Shown here piece after piece: positions 43,860 to 47,465 of a DNA stretch of 47,465 nt. Origin of the DNA: Nannochloropsis salina CCMP1776. Lineage: Eukaryota; Sar; Eustigmatophyceae; Eustigmatales; Monodopsidaceae. A program made the position numbers and the translations under genes. The DNA is taken from assembly GCA_004565275.1 (NCBI GenBank), contig SDOX01000008.1, positions 9,014 through 56,478 of the forward strand, written 5' to 3'. The notes beneath the pieces were generated by a model. The model was not told where the DNA came from and made no database searches. It worked only from the letters and a program-made list of their open reading frames with translations. Within the stretch, counting starts at the first letter, position 1. Each line of letters starts with the position of its first letter.

Positions 43860-46800
43860 ATGAAAGCCCCTGGAAAGCCTTTCCATGCCCGATTTGCAAA
43901 CGTGCCACCGTCCGTCAATACTCCAAATTCTACAACAAGCACGACTAGCATCAATTATGACGTAGCGTCCTCGCCCGTGCGTCTGAATGCATTCGCTTCC
44001 CGACTCGCCACCTCGTCCACCGTGGCATCTTCTTCCAAACGCATCGCTTTTTTACCCTTTGTACAACGCTTGGAGCGCGTTATCTTCCAAGGGATTCCAC
44101 CAACCTACCCTTTGCGTGCCAAGATGAAGATCACCCTGGACACCACCTCCTTTGGCATGGCTTGGGATATTTTCCAGTCTCTGGCCAGCCTACTTTCATG
44201 CATCACTTATGTGGCCTCCACATACCATTACATCTTTCCTCTTTTTCTGCAATGGACGCTTACGATAATATTTTCCTGCGAGCTTCTACTGCGCTACTAC
44301 ATCTCGGAGAATCGATGGGCCCACACCTTTGAATTCTTCACCCTGATAGACTTGTTGACCGTCCTTCCCATGTATATTCAATTTATCGTCGCACACACGG
44401 GAACGCCCATGGCGGGCCACAGATCCCTCTTCTTCCTCCGCTTTGCCCGCACCATGAACATCATGCGGATCGTCCGGACCTTCCGTTTCGGTGGGGTCCG
44501 GCGGATGCCGAAATCCACCCGACAGTGCTCCATTTTGGGCCTCACGGTCGTCTCACTCGTCTTTCTCTCTGCGGGCTTGGTGCAGTTGGTCGAGCGGGAT
44601 TTGACGTTTGGGAGGGCAGTGTACTTTATGATCGTGACCATGAGCACGGTTGGCTACGGGGACATCCATCCCACCAGGTATGCTGACTTTTCCTCCCTCC
44701 TGCCCTCCCTCCCTCCCTGCCTCTCTCCTTCTCTTCCTTCCTCACGACCTCAGTCCAATATTCCTTTACATCAAGTCATCATCTGTCCCTCTATCAACCT
44801 CTTTGCCGATGTCACAGAATGAGAAGCCAACTTCCGTAACAAGCTCTCCACTCTGTTTCTCCCCCCCTCCTTCTTTCCCTCCCTCCCTCCCTCGCTCTTT
44901 CCCGCCCTCCCTCCCCTTCCAGCCCCATGGGCCAGCTGGTCGTCTCCCTGATCATCGTCACATGCTGGGTGCTGGTGCCCTACGAAATTTCAAAACTCTT
45001 CGCCGTACTCTCCACCCGATCCCGCTACCGTACCTCTCTTCCCCGCCATCGCCAGGCGCACCGACAGCGGAAGCACGTCCTGGTCCTAGGTGAGGGGGAG
45101 AAGGAGGGAGGGAGGGAGCGAGGGAGGGTGGAATGGGTCGTCATGACGGGGTGGGAGAAGCCCATTTGGATCAAGGTAGCCCTCATGACGACCATTTTAG
45201 GACCCAAATTACAAGTAGACCCTCCACAGGCCCCATCTAACCTCCATCTGCATTCCTCGTCTTTTTCCATCCCCCCCCTCCCTCCTTCCCTTCCTCCTCC
45301 TCCCTCCTCCGTCCTTCTCCGCTCCTTTCCTTCTTTCCGGATTCCACAAGGGAAGTGCAAGACGTTTTCCGCCTGCAGCAGTGTTTTCACGCGACGGATT
45401 TTATCACCCCGGAATCGACCTGCGTGCTCCGTCGGATCCGTCTGGTCGTTGGGGGCCCAAATGAGCCCGTTCGAGAACTGAAAAGGTGTGACCCCCTCCC
45501 CCTCTTGCTCCTCCTTCCTCCGTCCTCCCGTCTTTCCTCCGTTTCCTCGTCGCCTCTTTCGGCTACCTCCTCCTCCTCCTTCCTACTCTGGCTCTTCCTC
45601 CCTTACTTTCTCTTCCCTCTCCTCCTCTTCCTCCTCCTTCCTCTCCCTCCTTTCTCCTTCCTGCCTTCCTGTCTCCCACCGTCCTTTCCTGCCTCCTCCT
45701 CCTTCCCTTCTCCTTCTCCTCCTCCTTTCCTCCCTTTTCCTTATCGTCTGCTTTCCTCCATTCCTTTCCTTTCCATTCGCGCCCGCGCCGTCTTTCTCAT
45801 CCCTCTCCTCCTTCCCCTTCCTCCTCCTCCTCCTCCTCCTTCCCCCAGAGCTCATGCTCCACCCCGTGCTGGAAGGCCTCGCGTCTCCTACATCAAAGCC
45901 TCCGTGCTCAAAGAACAACGACCTGACCGTCCCTCGCCGCCGAAGAAGCCCGGGCGGCTTTCGTCCTCTCCCAACTGGTTGAAGCGGCATCCCTGGGGAG
46001 ATGGACTCGAAGGCCAATCGTCCGCACCATCATGCTCAACAACTACTGCCCCCGGCTGCCCCTGTCTATGTCCAGCTTTCCGAACCTCAGTCTACCTTCC
46101 ACAGCTTTCGCTCTCTTCAGTCCTGGATCCTTTCCCTCCTTCCTCCTGCCTCCTCCCCTTTCTCCTCCTGCCTCCTTCCTTGCTCTTTTATCGTTCCTCT
46201 TGTATTCTCCTGATTTATTGTAATCATTGCGCATGCAAACCAATGCCCACTTTCTTCTCTTCCTCCCTCCTCCTCCCTCCTCCTCATCTCCTCCCTCTCC
46301 TCCTCCCCTCCTCCTCCAGAAACAACCAACGTCTCTGCGGGCCGACTCCCTGAAAATGACCCATCCTAGGGCTCTCTGTCGCCCACCCGGGAAGCAGCAA
46401 CTCTCCTCATCAACCTCCTTCACCTCCTCCACCGTCCCCGAGCCGCCTCTTGCAGCCCAGGAGGAGGTGGAGGCGGAGGGCGGGGGGAGGGCGGGGAGGG
46501 AGGGGCTGGTTGCCCTTATACAATCGCAGGGGACCAACTAATAATTTTACGTGGAAGATATGCCCGTCTGCGTCCGAGGCACGAGCCTTTCTGGACGCGG
46601 TGATTACCTTGTACGAGTGGGACCGAGGGCCGGGTGCTGTTGTGGGGGGTCGAGGAGGAAAGGCGGGAGGGAGGAGGGAGGGAGGAGGGAGGGAGGAGGG
46701 AGGAGGGAGGGCGCGGCGACCGGCTCTTTTTGCAACCCAGGCCCCCACTATGTCCTGCCAATGAGTGAGGAGGAGGGAGGGAGGGAGAGAGGGAAAGAAG

Positions 46801-46975
46801 GTGGGACAGGCGGTTGGGTGGCACCCTCGCTGATAACCGAACGAAATTATCGCGCAGGGAACGAGGGAGGGAGGGAGGGAGGGCGGGAGAAAGGGAGGGA
46901 CCGAAGCGGGCTGCGGGGGGTTTTTCTGGCGGCAGACATGGAAGAGCTGGAGCGGATGAAGTGGTGGAGGCCTAA
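43860..46975 (+). CDS. Voltage-gated BK-like potassium channel, RCK half disrupted
   Basis: Exons 43860-44677 and 44923-45089 join in phase and encode a six-helix channel. S1 is near residues 100-122, S3 reads FEFFTLIDLLTVLPMY, S4 is RFARTMNIMRIVRTFRFGG with regular arginines, and the pore is MSTVGYGDIHP, the K+ selectivity filter; S6 follows. The second exon ends RKHVLVLG, the first strand of an RCK (regulator of K+ conductance) domain as in BK channels, which open to voltage and cytosolic Ca2+. Downstream pieces look like the rest of the RCK: EVQDVFRLQQCFH (45350-45485), RVSYIKASVLKEQ and EEARAAFVLSQ (45850-46115), NNQRLC and EAATLLINLL (46320-46430), FLDAVITLYEWDRG (about 46580) and VFLAADMEELERMKWW (about 46930). 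They lie in changing frames with roughly six to eight shifts, so the gene is either decaying or this stretch contains sequence errors. The end may lie beyond the window. Confidence 0.7.
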
Positions 46976-47465
46976 GGTGCGACGGTCGGAAGGAGGGAGG
47001 GAGGGAGGGAAGGAAGGAGGGAGGGCACGGAGGAGAAGCAGCAGCGGCGGGTTGATGTCTCGCATTGTGGAAACGTGCGCTCCCGCCCCCGACACGGAGG
47101 AAGGGAGGGAGCGAGGGAGGGAGGGAGGTAGGGAGGTGGTAGGACAAGGTGGCAAAGACAACGTATTGAAGGTGGTGCCCGCCACACAGAGTGATGAGGA
47201 GGGAAGAAGAGGGGAGGTGCTGGTGGTGGGGGAGGAAGGGGCAGGGCCGAGGGAGGAGGGAGGGCGAAGGACAATGAGTGGAACGATGGGGGATATCCTG
47301 GGGAGGGAGGGAGGGCATGAGGAACGGGGGGAGGAGGGCATGAGGAAGGGGGGGAGGAGGGCAGGCCAGCGCGGTGTATGCCGTGTGCCCCTCCTCCTCT
47401 CCCTCCTCCACCTCCTCCACTGGTCGCCTCTTCCTCCTCCGGCCCTCCGTCCACTTCCGTCACCC
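46640..47465 (+). repeat. GGGA-rich, purine-skewed tract at right edge
   Basis: Repeated short GGGA arrays (about 46670-46710, 46774-46798, 46861-46900, 46990-47030, 47100-47135, 47270-47365) alternate with short protein-like pieces, probably introns and exons of the channel gene's 3' part. Here GGGA is on the coding strand, opposite to the CCCT orientation in other genes of the window. Confidence 0.6.

Overview
This is a 47.5 kb piece of a eukaryotic nuclear genome. Its genes carry GT-AG introns with very strong polypyrimidine tracts, many built from tandem CCCT units (GGGA on the other strand). Proteins are rich in low-complexity Pro/Ser/Gln stretches, and one gene starts with a signal peptide followed by an Ala-Phe transition, the bipartite plastid leader of algae with secondary red plastids. 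Together these suggest a photosynthetic stramenopile, most likely an eustigmatophyte such as Nannochloropsis/Microchloropsis. That placement is inference; no rRNA or organelle marker is present.

Left half (about 3.3-23.9 kb): an array of four same-strand paralogues encoding fungal-type Zn(2)Cys(6) binuclear-cluster proteins (3278-6869, 8460-10231, 12136-14754, 21792-23932). I rebuilt each from splice sites. All four share the same first three introns in phases 0, 2 and 0. The first intron cuts the zinc cluster at the same codon, and all four have a conserved 'LAARSLKxLK'-type helix at the start of exon 4. Copy 1 alone runs on through four more exons into a C-terminal PAS-like module. Between copies 3 and 4, on the opposite strand, lies an intronless gene for a degenerate bZIP-like plus PAS protein (16261-17727). 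The region therefore looks like a cluster of lineage-specific regulators. At the left edge is a partial minus-strand gene with a possible signal peptide.

Right half: a two-exon leucine-rich-repeat protein with a run of about 30 glutamates encoded by a GAA microsatellite (24793-26986, minus); a large charged protein of about 1037 aa (27893-31161, plus); a nine-exon ENA-type (P-type IID) alkali-cation ATPase (33433-38958, minus); a four-exon plastid-targeted fusion of an S-adenosylmethionine methyltransferase with a riboflavin kinase (39792-41947, minus); and a voltage-gated, BK-like potassium channel (43860 to about 46975 or beyond, plus). The channel's membrane half is clean, but its cytosolic RCK half changes frame repeatedly.

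Gaps between genes run from about 0.8 to 4 kb, and I see no RNA genes, transposons or virus-derived elements in them. The best candidates for something undescribed are the Zn(2)Cys(6) array with its shared motif and variable PAS tail, and the methyltransferase-riboflavin kinase fusion. All exon structures are predictions from reading frame, splice-site consensus and phase.
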